From Chloroflexota bacterium (GTDB taxonomy: Bacteria; Chloroflexota; Dormibacteria; Dormibacterales; Dormibacteraceae), in the NCBI GenBank assembly GCA_005880175.1, contig VBJR01000216.1, positions 5,899 to 43,823 of the forward strand: a stretch of 37,925 nucleotides of DNA. Direction: 5' to 3'. This document shows, piece by piece, positions 1 to 7,749 of the stretch. Made by a program: the position numbers and the translations under genes. Numbering within the stretch: the stretch's first letter is position 1; the number at the start of each line of letters is the position of its first letter. The notes below the pieces were generated by a model. It was given only the letters and a program-made list of their open reading frames with translations, was not told the DNA's origin and ran no database searches.

Positions 1-713
1 CGCCGACGGCCCGGTACGGGCACGCCGCGGTCCTCCTGACGACCGGCAAGGTGCTGGTCGTGGGCGGGCGCGCGTCGGCGTCGGCGCCGGTCGCGAGCAC
101 CGAGCTGTACGACCCGGCCGCCAACTCGTGGTCGGCCGGCCCCAACCTCTCGGTCGGGCGAAGCGACCTCACCGCCACGCTGCTCGACGACGGCCGCATC
201 CTGGTCGCCGGCGGCGACGCGTCGGCCTCGACGACCAGCCAGCCCCAGAACACGGCCGACCTGATCGACCCGCAGGGTCGGGCCGCGTCGCGGGCCACGA
301 ACATGGGCGCCGCCCGCGCCGACCAGACCGCGACGCTGCTCCTCGACGGCCGCGTGCTCGTCACCGGCGGGATGTCCGGCTCCTCGCCGCGGGCGGAAGT
401 CTACTCACCGGCAATTGGCAACTGGTCGGCCGTGGCGGCCCCGCCGACGGCCCGGCGCTACCCCACGGCGGTGCTGCTGCCGTCGGGCCAGGTGCTGGTC
501 GCCGGCGGCGCCGACAGCGGCGCGCTGGCCAGCGCGGAGACGTACAGCCCGGTCACCAACACGTGGGCCGCCGCGCCCGCGATGGGCAGCGCCCGCTGGG
601 CGGGCACGCTCTCCCTGCTCCAGAACGGCATGGTGCTGGCCGCGGGCGGCAGCCCGACGTTCGCGAAGACGGCGGCGCCCGTCGGCTCGGCCGAGATCTA
701 CAGCGCCCAGTAG
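1..713 (+). CDS. Kelch-repeat beta-propeller protein, 3' part only
   Basis: The frame is open from the left edge (first full codon at base 3) to TAG at 711-713, so the start lies outside the window. About 236 residues are visible. They hold five consecutive kelch/galactose-oxidase-type units, each with a core like LLxDGRVLVxGG followed 15-25 residues later by a YxPxxxxW-type strand (for example ELYDPAANSW and EVYSPAIGNW). Such propellers are usually extracellular and carbohydrate- or protein-binding; the ligand here is unknown. The protein ends right after a propeller strand, with no C-terminal anchor. It converges on the kinase-like gene, with about 105 bases between them and no strong terminator hairpin. 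The fold is clear; the function is not known. Confidence 0.85.
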   Translation, partial: PTARYGHAAVLLTTGKVLVVGGRASASAPVASTELYDPAANSWSAGPNLSVGRSDLTATLLDDGRILVAGGDASASTTSQPQNTADLIDPQGRAASRATNMGAARADQTATLLLDGRVLVTGGMSGSSPRAEVYSPAIGNWSAVAAPPTARRYPTAVLLPSGQVLVAGGADSGALASAETYSPVTNTWAAAPAMGSARWAGTLSLLQNGMVLAAGGSPTFAKTAAPVGSAEIYSAQ

Positions 714-818
714 GGGGGCGCTGCGCCTGAACCCTGGGCGCGGGTTGAGACGGTCGCTGGCATCTACTCCCCGGCGCTCTGGCCGACGCCAGGGGGGAAC
801 ACGCCCCGCCGGCAGCCG

Positions 819-2660
819 CTACCCGATCGGGATCGTCGCCGCCTCGTCGTCCTGCTGGGACGCGAAGTGCAGCACCAGCCCCGTGGCATTGGGCATGACG
901 TTGAAGCCGATCACGCCCCTGGCCTCCGCGCCCGCCTTCAGCTGCCGCTCGGACAGGTCGTTGGAGAGGCCCGGCCTGGCCTCGTCGTACACCTGGCCGG
1001 CCTGGTCGGTCAGCGCCCAGTCGAACGGGCTCACGAGCGCGGTCCGGCCGCTGGTGTTCTCGTACAGGACCTCGACGAGGTAGAAGCGGCTGCCGGCCGC
1101 CGTCTGCACGCCCTGCGCGTTGGGCGTCACGTGGACCACCGTCAGCCGGAGCCCGGCCACGCGGACCGGCTGGCCCACCGAGCCGCCGACCGGCGCCGGC
1201 AGGCCGCCGATTGGCGCCGCCGTCGCCGGCGGCAGGCTCACGGGCGGCGCGGTCGCGGTGCTCACCGGCGGCGAGGTGCTGGTGTGGGCCTGGGTTGTCG
1301 ACTGGGGGGACTGGCGGACCGACCCGATGTACAGCAGGGAGCCCAGGATCACCACCAGCAGACCGGCGGCGATCGCGACGATCTGCCACGTCAGCTTGAA
1401 CGGCTGCGGGCGCCGCGCCTCCTCGGCCTCCGTCGGGAACGGCCGCCACTCGGCCGCGTAGCGCAGCTCGACCGGGGCCGTGGACGGGACGAACGTGCGC
1501 CGCGGGGGCGGCGCCGAGGGCGGTGGCGCGGGGGCCGGGGCCGGGCCCATCGGGCCCCGGGGGCCGGGCGGGATCGGCGGCGGCGGGATCGGCGGCGGCG
1601 GTGGCGGGGCCGTGGGCACCGGCGGCGGCGGCGGGGCCGAGGCCAGCGGCGGCGGCGACCAGGGCGAGCCCGGGGTCACGGCCGGCGCGGTGCTCGGGAC
1701 GAAGACCGGGCGCCGGGGGTCCGGTGGTGGCGGCGGCGGCGTCGTGGCCGGTGTGGGCGGCGGCGGCGGCGGTGGCGGTGGCGCCGGCCGCGGAGCCGAG
1801 ATCGGCGGCGCCGTCGCGGCCGCCACGAAGTCGCGGACCAGCTGGTCGGCGCGCGGGTAGCGCTGCTCGGGCGCCGTGCTCATCGCCCGCGCGAGCACCG
1901 GGGCCAGCGCGGCCGGGACGTGCGGCGCGACCTGCCTGAGGTCGGGCAGCGCGCCCTGGACGTGCCCGGCCCGCGCCTCCATCCCCCTCCCGTACGGCGG
2001 CGTCCCGGTCGCGACGAACCAGAGGAGCGCGCCGAAGCTGTACAGGTCGGAGGCCGGCGTCAGGTCCGCGGCCGCGGAGCCGCACTGCTCGGGCGACCGG
2101 TACGCGCAGTCGATGGCCAGTCCGGCCTCGGCGATGCGCTCGACCGTCACCGCCCGCGCGATACAGAAGTCGGTGAGGAGCGCGTGGCCCCCGCCCGCTC
2201 GCAGCAGCACGTTGGACGGCTTGATGTTGCCGTGGACGACGCGCTGGGCGTGGGCGTAGTCCAGCGCCCGGGCGACCTCACGCAGGCAGCGCTGCACGGT
2301 GGAGTCGGTCAGCCGCATGGTCAGCGGCAGCTGGCGCAGCTGGATGTCCAGCGACGTGGACTCCACGTACTCCATGGCCACGTACTGGCGGCCCTCGTCA
2401 GAGCCGAACTGGTAGACCGGGACGATGTTGGGATGGGAGAGCTGCACGGCGGTGCGCATCTCGATGGGCAGCCGGAACTTGAACGTCGTCAGGTCGGCGA
2501 TCGGGCCCAGCATGACCTTGAGGGCACGCCACCCCTCGGCCTGCTCCTTCAGGTCCCGCGCGCGAAAGACCGTTCCATAGGGCCCGGCGCCCACGATGTC
2601 GACCAGCTCATACGTTCCGAGCAGTCTTCCCAGCAGGTCTTGTGCGATGTCTCGGCTCAT
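819..2660 (-). CDS. Membrane Ser/Thr protein kinase-like receptor, probable pseudokinase, with DUF4352-like outer domain
   Basis: 613 residues. Residues 15-280 form a PASTA/PknB-type kinase domain: glycine loop GAGPYG (24-29), ATP lysine K48 in RALKV, and an APE-like RSPEQ (188-192). The catalytic loop reads HGN (143-145) instead of HRD, losing the catalytic aspartate, and the metal-binding DFG reads DFC (164-166). A proline-rich linker (285-390) contains the unit FVPSTAP twice. One membrane helix follows (about 424-446), and an outer domain (about 495-613) resembles DUF4352, with a typical strand FYLVEVLYENTS. The ATG at 2658 fits a -10-like GATAAT at 2678-2683. It is divergent from the secretion operon. 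Weak activity is possible, since the metal-binding aspartate of DFC and K48 remain, but a signalling scaffold is as likely. Fold confidence is high; loss of activity is inferred. Confidence 0.88.
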   Translation of the reverse strand: MSRDIAQDLLGRLLGTYELVDIVGAGPYGTVFRARDLKEQAEGWRALKVMLGPIADLTTFKFRLPIEMRTAVQLSHPNIVPVYQFGSDEGRQYVAMEYVESTSLDIQLRQLPLTMRLTDSTVQRCLREVARALDYAHAQRVVHGNIKPSNVLLRAGGGHALLTDFCIARAVTVERIAEAGLAIDCAYRSPEQCGSAAADLTPASDLYSFGALLWFVATGTPPYGRGMEARAGHVQGALPDLRQVAPHVPAALAPVLARAMSTAPEQRYPRADQLVRDFVAAATAPPISAPRPAPPPPPPPPPTPATTPPPPPPDPRRPVFVPSTAPAVTPGSPWSPPPLASAPPPPPVPTAPPPPPPIPPPPIPPGPRGPMGPAPAPAPPPSAPPPRRTFVPSTAPVELRYAAEWRPFPTEAEEARRPQPFKLTWQIVAIAAGLLVVILGSLLYIGSVRQSPQSTTQAHTSTSPPVSTATAPPVSLPPATAAPIGGLPAPVGGSVGQPVRVAGLRLTVVHVTPNAQGVQTAAGSRFYLVEVLYENTSGRTALVSPFDWALTDQAGQVYDEARPGLSNDLSERQLKAGAEARGVIGFNVMPNATGLVLHFASQQDDEAATIPIG

Positions 2661-2841
2661 GGTGGAGGGGCCCGCTAATTATCGGGCGGTCGGTCATGTC
2701 GGCGGCGGCGGCCGCGCATGGGCGTTCGCGACGTGCGATGGGACATTAGGGTATCGCGCGCGGCACGGCCTCTTGCTAACATCGGCTAGCCGCGAACGGC
2801 GGGGAGTCGGCACCCGGTAGATCCGAGGAGGTAGTGCGGCG
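2661..2841. promoter_or_regulatory. Shared divergent promoter region
   Basis: About 180 bases separate the kinase-like gene (minus) from the secretion operon (plus). On the minus strand GATAAT (2678-2683) is one base off the -10 consensus. It lies within an imperfect palindrome, GCCCGC-TAATTA-TCGGGC, a likely regulator site. On the plus strand GAGGAGG (2825-2831) is a strong ribosome binding site, but its properly spaced GTG at 2842 is out of frame with the pilin-like gene. No convincing plus-strand -35/-10 pair was found. Confidence 0.4.
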
Positions 2842-2876
2842 GTGCAGATCGGTCCCATCAACCCCTCGTCACGCAA

Positions 2877-3086
2877 GTGCTCGGTCTGGTCATGTACATC
2901 AGCCTGGTCGCCTGTGTGATCGCCGGCCTGGCGAGCGGCGGCATGATCGCCGTCGGCGGCGTCAGCCGCAACGTGGAGATGCGGTCGGCCGGCATGCGCG
3001 GCCTGCTCTACTCGATCCTGGGTGTGGTCGTCATCGGGTCGATCCTCGTCGTGATGAACACGGTCTTCAGCCGGGCCCACTCGTGA
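2877..3086 (+). CDS. Small two-helix membrane protein, VirB2/TrbC-like pilin candidate
   Basis: 69 residues from GTG 2877. There are two hydrophobic helices (about 3-28 and 44-62) separated by a short polar loop with RNVEMRS. This is the size and topology of mature VirB2/TrbC-type pilins, and it is the first gene of the secretion cluster. The start is doubtful: the good ribosome binding site (2825-2831) points to GTG 2842 in another frame. One extra C in the CCCC at 2862-2865 would join the two frames and give an 81-residue protein beginning MQIGPINPLVTQVLG. Its stop overlaps the GTG of the next gene. No similarity search was possible; the pilin role rests on size, topology and position. Confidence 0.6.
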   Translation: MLGLVMYISLVACVIAGLASGGMIAVGGVSRNVEMRSAGMRGLLYSILGVVVIGSILVVMNTVFSRAHS

Positions 3087-3748
3087 AGCCGGGGCTGCTG
3101 CCCCCTCTGCCCTCGCGGGGGAGGCTCGGGGTGGGGGGGATCGTGGTCGCGCTGCTGCTCGTCGCGTGCGGCGGGCAGTCGTCCCAGACGATCCAGATCA
3201 CGTCGCCGGCCGGCCCCAGCCACCAGGTCCTCGGCGTGGGCGTGGGCTACGCGCACAACCAGGCCGGCGCCCTGGCCGCCGCCGTGACGTACGCGGAGGC
3301 CGCCGCGACGCCCATCTTCCCGGTCGACGACACGACCGAGCGGCAGCGCGTGGCCGCGTACACGGTCAGCGGCGAGCAGGCGTCGATGGTCCAGTCGCGC
3401 CTCGCCTCGATCAAGAGCTACAACGACTCGTACGGGGTGATCACAGCGCGGTCGCAGGGGTTCCGGGCCGGCGCCCACCTGTACCCGCTCTCGGTGACGC
3501 TCCAGGGCTACACGGACACCGACGCGACGGTCGGCGTCTGGGCCAACCTGATCGAGTACAGCCCCCAGGTCTTCCGCGCGCTGTACGTGACCGAGAACGT
3601 CGTCCTGCACTGGGAATCCGGCGACTGGAAGTACGTGCCCAGCCAGAGCCAGCAGGGGACCACGCTCGGCCCCGTGCCGCTCGTGACACAGGCGCAGACG
3701 GCGACACAGCCTCCCGACCAGGTGGACTGGCAGGCATGGGGCCGCTAG
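3083..3748 (+). CDS. Lipoprotein of the secretion cluster (VirB8/NTF2-like candidate)
   Basis: 221 residues from GTG 3083, overlapping the previous stop by three bases. The N-terminus carries a hydrophobic stretch ending in the lipobox LVAC, so the mature protein is expected to be lipid-anchored on the outer face of the membrane. The body begins with GVGYAHNQAGALAAAV, a pattern seen in lipoproteins encoded beside SCO6880-type ATPases, and ends in alternating strands (VVLHWESGDWKYV) that suggest an NTF2-like fold as in VirB8/TcpC. The first 14 codons after the start are a REP-like palindromic sequence, so the leader may have been captured from an intergenic repeat. The last codons overlap the start of the next gene by 13 bases. 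The lipoprotein call is solid; VirB8 equivalence is inferred. Confidence 0.7.
   Translation: MKPGLLPPLPSRGRLGVGGIVVALLLVACGGQSSQTIQITSPAGPSHQVLGVGVGYAHNQAGALAAAVTYAEAAATPIFPVDDTTERQRVAAYTVSGEQASMVQSRLASIKSYNDSYGVITARSQGFRAGAHLYPLSVTLQGYTDTDATVGVWANLIEYSPQVFRALYVTENVVLHWESGDWKYVPSQSQQGTTLGPVPLVTQAQTATQPPDQVDWQAWGR
3101..3139. repeat. REP-like palindromic sequence inside the lipoprotein leader
   Basis: The run CCCCCTCTGCCCTCGCGGGG followed by GAGGCTCGGGGTGGGG resembles the widespread intergenic REP-type repeat that, when translated, gives PLPSRGRxLGVGG. Here it is read in frame as codons of the signal peptide. Confidence 0.45.
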
Positions 3749-5025
3749 TCCGGCGGGCGACCGCCGCGCTGCTGGGCCTGGCCGCCGTGGGCCTGCTCGG
3801 CACGGTGGCGTTCGCGGCCGCCGCGCCCACGCCAACGCCGAGGCCGTCCGCCTCGACGGGCCCCAGCCCATCGCCGTCGGCGGCGGCGTCGCCCTCGCCC
3901 TCCCCCACCGCCTCGGCGGCCGCGTCCCCGTCGCCGTCGGCGTCCGCCTCGGCCGCCGACTGCGGCGTCACCAACTTCCAGAGCTGTCTGCAGACGTCCA
4001 CGAGCGATGTGACCGCGACGATCTGGGACAGCATGACCAAGCTGGTCGCGGACGCGGCCCGCAACGTGATCCTGGGCCTGGGCTGCGAGCTGACGCTCAC
4101 CGGCAGCCCCGACATCCCGGGCAGCCAGGCCGCCGCCACGCCGCTGTGCGCGGGCCAGCAGACGAGCCAGTCCACGAAGACGCTCATCAGCCCCGACCTC
4201 ACCGGCGCCTACTTCAGCCAGTACTACCAGCGCGCGGCCGTCGTGGCCGCGCTGATCGCGCTCGGCGTCGGCATGGCCGCGGCCGCGTTCTTCGCCGTCA
4301 CCCGCAACGGGATGCGGCTGGCGTACGCGGCGTTCGGCTACCCCAGCCTGGTCGCGATCGGCATCGTGATCGCGCCGGGCCTGCTGGCCACGATCGTCCG
4401 GCTGACGGACGACCTCGGCTTCTACATCGCCGGCCCGACCACGCTGTCCAACGCGTTCCAGAACCTGTCCGGCATCTTCCAGATGCCGCCCCCGGCGCGC
4501 AGCGTGGCCGTGTACCTCGTGGTGCTGTTCTGGCCGCTGGCGCTGGCCAGCTCCGCCTGGGGCGCCGGCTTCGGGCTGGCCCGGCGGTTCCTGCGCGTGA
4601 TCGTCGCGGTGATCCTGGCCAAGCCCGTGATGGTGATCGTGCTCAGCCTGGGCGTGGGCCTGATCGCCACCACGCCGCTCGACCTGATCTCGATGGTCGA
4701 GGCCGTGATGCTGCTGCTGGTCGCGCTGCTGGCGCCCCTGGTGCCGTTCGCGCTGTTCGGCGGCGCCGAGGCCGCGGTGGCCGGCCAGCTCCAGGTCCGG
4801 CAGCGGCTGGAGCACGCGATCGGCGGGACGAGCGGTGAGGCGCCGGCGGCCCCCGCCCCGACCGCCGCGGCGGTTTCAGTCAACGGCAACGGGAGCGGTG
4901 GCGGCGCGAACGGCCGCGGCGGGCTGCCGGCCGCGCCGGTCGCGGTCGCCTCGGCGTCGGGAGTGGGCCGGGGCAAGGCCATCCTGCGCAAGTCGACCGA
5001 TGGGTCTGTGGAGGGAACCAGCTGA
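3736..5025 (+). CDS. Polytopic membrane protein, VirB6/TrbL-like T4SS component
   Basis: 429 residues from ATG 3736, which overlaps the previous gene. A signal peptide (1-27, ending AFA) is followed by a low-complexity Pro/Ser/Ala/Thr segment (28-75). A soluble stretch with four cysteines (C76, C84, C117, C138) could form disulfides outside the membrane. About five hydrophobic helices follow (roughly 167-187, 201-222, 255-275, 287-311 and 320-342), then a Gly/Asn/Ala-rich cytoplasmic tail. The arrangement and the position before the SCO6880-like and VirB4-like genes match the TrbL/VirB6 channel protein of Gram-positive-type secretion systems. Sequence identity to that family is not obvious by eye, so the role is inferred from topology and neighbours. 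Confidence 0.68.
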   Translation: MGPLVRRATAALLGLAAVGLLGTVAFAAAAPTPTPRPSASTGPSPSPSAAASPSPSPTASAAASPSPSASASAADCGVTNFQSCLQTSTSDVTATIWDSMTKLVADAARNVILGLGCELTLTGSPDIPGSQAAATPLCAGQQTSQSTKTLISPDLTGAYFSQYYQRAAVVAALIALGVGMAAAAFFAVTRNGMRLAYAAFGYPSLVAIGIVIAPGLLATIVRLTDDLGFYIAGPTTLSNAFQNLSGIFQMPPPARSVAVYLVVLFWPLALASSAWGAGFGLARRFLRVIVAVILAKPVMVIVLSLGVGLIATTPLDLISMVEAVMLLLVALLAPLVPFALFGGAEAAVAGQLQVRQRLEHAIGGTSGEAPAAPAPTAAAVSVNGNGSGGGANGRGGLPAAPVAVASASGVGRGKAILRKSTDGSVEGTS

Positions 5026-5027
5026 GC

Positions 5028-6491
5028 ATGAGCGAGTCCTATCGCTTCTCGCCGCGGCCGCGCGGCACCATCGTCGGACCGCTCGCCCTCCGCCACATCG
5101 TCGGCCTGGGCGTGGTCGCGATCCTGGCCGTCGGCCTGATCGCGCTGTGGCCCTCGTACGTCACGGTGGCCATCGCGATGGTGGTCGTCGCGATCATGGT
5201 CCTGGCGCTGTGGTTCCCGGTGCTGAACGGGATGACGGTGGCCGACCTGGTGCCGCCGATGCTCTCGTACCTGCGGGACTCGATGACCGGCCGCCGCGAC
5301 TGGCGGTCGCCGGCGCCGTTCGAGGGCATCCGGGACCGCATGCAGGTGCTGGGCCGGGTGCCGCCGCCGCTCGACCGGGCCGGGATCCGGCTGCTCGGCG
5401 GCCGCGACCTGGGCATCGTCGAGGACACCAGGCGGCAGACGTGGACGGCGCTGCTGCGGATCAGCGGCCAGGCGTTCGACCTGCTGACGTCCGAGCACCA
5501 GGAGGCGCTCGCGGCGGGCTGGATGACGCTGCTGGCCGACTACTGCCGCTCCGGCGACTACGTGACCCGGCTGCAGTGGGTGACGCGCTCGGTGCCGGAC
5601 GGCGGGGAGGCCCACGTGGCCTGGCTGAAGTCGTCCGGGGCGAAGGTCGACGACGAGTACGAGCAGCTGCTGGAGCAGCACTCGACGGACACCATGCGGC
5701 ACGAGTTCTACATGGCGGTCACGATCTCGCTGCGGCGCACCGCCGACGCGGTGCGCGGGGCCTGGAACCTGCAGATGGCGCGCGAGCGGGTGCTGTTCGA
5801 CACGCTGACCGACCTCGCCGACAAGCTGAGCAGCGCCGGCGTGAGCGTGGACGGCTACCTGGGCGCGTCCGACCTGACCGCCGTCATCCGGCGCGGCTAC
5901 GTCCCCGACACGACCGACCGCCAGACGAACGAGAGCCTCCAGCTCCGGCCCGAGCAGGCCTGGCCGACGGCGGTCGAGGTGCAGTGGGACTACGTCCGGG
6001 CCGACGACGCCTACCACGCCGTGTACTGGGTAGACGAGTACCCCCGCATCGACGTGGGGCTCGGGTTCCTGACGCCGCTGCTGGCGGCCACCGGCGTGCG
6101 CCGCACCGTGTCGATGATCCTCCAGCCGATGGACCTGGCGACATCGCAGCGGCAGGCCGAGGCCTCGCTGGTGGCGCAGATGTCGGCCAGGAACGAGCGC
6201 GAGAAGCGCGGCTTCCTGACCACCGCCGCGCAGGAGGCCGAGCTGGCGGCGACCGCCCGGCGCGAGCAGGAGATCGCCGTCGGCTACGGCGAGTACCACT
6301 TCGCGACCTTCATCGTGGTGTCGGCCTTCTGGCAGGGCCACCTGGCCCGCGACTGCGCCCGCGTCGAGGCGCTGGCCCGCCGCTCCAAGCTCCAGATCGT
6401 CAGGATGTACGGCCAGCAGGCCGCCGGTCTCGCGTTCTCGCTGCCCATCGGACTCGGGCTGAAGGACCGGAGCCGGATCAGTGCTCTCTGA
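5028..6491 (+). CDS. SCO6880-family T4SS protein (PrgI/VirB4 N-terminal-like)
   Basis: 487 residues, with ATG two bases after the previous stop and a GGAGG ribosome site at its 3' end. Two membrane helices (about 23-43 and 45-66, in LALRHIVGLGVVAILAVGLI and the stretch after it) are followed by a large soluble domain with features of the SCO6880 family: a PrgI-like membrane start and a region equivalent to the N-terminal half of VirB4/TraC ATPases, without any Walker A motif. It therefore looks like the membrane half of a split VirB4, with the motor domain encoded next door. A coiled, Arg/Glu-rich stretch (about 375-415) precedes the end. The gene overlaps the ATPase gene by 11 bases, which suggests translational coupling. 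Family call fairly sure; mechanism inferred. Confidence 0.8.
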   Translation: MSESYRFSPRPRGTIVGPLALRHIVGLGVVAILAVGLIALWPSYVTVAIAMVVVAIMVLALWFPVLNGMTVADLVPPMLSYLRDSMTGRRDWRSPAPFEGIRDRMQVLGRVPPPLDRAGIRLLGGRDLGIVEDTRRQTWTALLRISGQAFDLLTSEHQEALAAGWMTLLADYCRSGDYVTRLQWVTRSVPDGGEAHVAWLKSSGAKVDDEYEQLLEQHSTDTMRHEFYMAVTISLRRTADAVRGAWNLQMARERVLFDTLTDLADKLSSAGVSVDGYLGASDLTAVIRRGYVPDTTDRQTNESLQLRPEQAWPTAVEVQWDYVRADDAYHAVYWVDEYPRIDVGLGFLTPLLAATGVRRTVSMILQPMDLATSQRQAEASLVAQMSARNEREKRGFLTTAAQEAELAATARREQEIAVGYGEYHFATFIVVSAFWQGHLARDCARVEALARRSKLQIVRMYGQQAAGLAFSLPIGLGLKDRSRISAL

Positions 6492-7749
6492 CCTCCCGGA
6501 GATCTCCCGACCCCACCGCGAGACGGTCCGGGTCCTGGCGGCCGCGTACCCGTTCGTTCAGGACCCCGGCCTGGGCTCGGCCGGCATCTACATCGGCACG
6601 ACGCCGCACGGCGGCGGCTTCTACTTCGACCCGTACGAGCTGTACCGCCGCCAGGTGCTGACCCACCCCGCCCTGCTGGTCATCGGCGACATGGGCAGCG
6701 GCAAGAGCAGCCTGGTCAAGACGTACCTGCGGCGCTCGCGGGCGCTGTTCGGGCGCGGCATCTGGTGCCTGGACCCGAAGGGCGAGAACGGCCCGCTGAT
6801 GGAGAGCATGGGCGCGGTCTCGGTCAAGCTCGGGCGCGGGCTGCCGACGCGGATCAACCCGCTGGAGTTCGTGGCTGGCGAGGGCGGCCTGCTGGAGGGC
6901 GCCCAGGTCACGCTGCTCAACGGCCTGCTGCAGTGGATCTTCAAGCGCCCGCTGTCCGTCGAGGAGCAGCAGATCCTGCTGGAGACGTGGCAGGAGCTGG
7001 CCGGCGCGTCCGACCGGGCGCCGGACCTGCCCATGGTGCTGCGCGCGCTGAGCTCGCCCCGGCCCGAGCTGGGCCGGCTGCTCGGATACCAGTCGGAGGC
7101 CAAGTTCGCCGAGGACTGCCGGCCGCTGGCGCTGGGGATGCGCGCCCTGCTGACCGGCCCCCTGGCCGGCATCTGCGACGGGCCGACGTCCGCGGAGCTG
7201 CGCGAGCTGAACGACGTGGTCAACGTCGACCTGTCGATGGTGCTGAACACGCCGGCGTTCGAGGCGGTGCTGCGCTGCGCGTCGGCGTGGTCGGCCGCGC
7301 TGATCTCGCACCTGGCCGGCCACCAGCAGCTGATCTTCCACGTCGAGGAGGCGTGGGCCGTGCTGCAGGACCTGGACCTGGTCCGGCGCCTGCAGGCCCA
7401 GATGCGGCTGGCCCGGGCCACGGGCGTGCAGACGATCCTGGTCATGCACCACCTGTCCGACCTGCGCCGGATGGCCGACGAGGGCACCGAGCTGCACAAG
7501 AGCGCCGAGCAGATGCTCACGCTCACGCAGACGCAGGTGATCTACCGCCAGTCCACGTCCGACACGAACGACCTCCGCGCCCTGCTGGGCCTCAACGCGA
7601 CCGAGGTGGAGCGGATCCTGCACCTGCGGGTCGGCGAGGCGCTGTGGCGCGTCAACGGCCGCAGCTTCGTCGTCCAGCACCGGGTCGCGCCCGGCGAGTG
7701 GAACCTGATCCGGACCGACGCCGCGATGACGGCCAGCGGCAGCGCGTGA
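6481..7749 (+). CDS. VirB4/TraC-like secretion ATPase
   Basis: 422 residues from GTG 6481. Walker A is GDMGSGKS (69-76); Walker B is LIFHVEEAW (284-292), where the usual DE is EE (289-290). Further landmarks of VirB4/TraC motors are CLDPKGENG (96-104) and RINPLE (124-129), the latter typical of VirB4 C-terminal domains, and a sensor-like segment TGVQTILVMHHLSDL (314-328). It lacks the VirB4 N-terminal domain, which the preceding SCO6880-like gene probably supplies. Its likely role is to power substrate or pilin movement at the inner membrane. It overlaps its upstream neighbour by 11 bases and its downstream neighbour by 4 (GTGA). No VirD4-type coupling protein or relaxase accompanies it in this window. 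Confidence 0.88.
   Translation: MLSDLPEISRPHRETVRVLAAAYPFVQDPGLGSAGIYIGTTPHGGGFYFDPYELYRRQVLTHPALLVIGDMGSGKSSLVKTYLRRSRALFGRGIWCLDPKGENGPLMESMGAVSVKLGRGLPTRINPLEFVAGEGGLLEGAQVTLLNGLLQWIFKRPLSVEEQQILLETWQELAGASDRAPDLPMVLRALSSPRPELGRLLGYQSEAKFAEDCRPLALGMRALLTGPLAGICDGPTSAELRELNDVVNVDLSMVLNTPAFEAVLRCASAWSAALISHLAGHQQLIFHVEEAWAVLQDLDLVRRLQAQMRLARATGVQTILVMHHLSDLRRMADEGTELHKSAEQMLTLTQTQVIYRQSTSDTNDLRALLGLNATEVERILHLRVGEALWRVNGRSFVVQHRVAPGEWNLIRTDAAMTASGSA

Noticed and set aside
1530..1860. Tandem GGCGGC repeat tract as a microsatellite or regulatory repeat
   Set aside because: It is the coding sequence of the kinase's proline-rich linker on the minus strand.
2694..3871. Minus-strand open frames opposite the pilin-like and lipoprotein genes
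   Set aside because: Low-complexity Arg/His/Asp translations without motifs, overlapping supported plus-strand genes.
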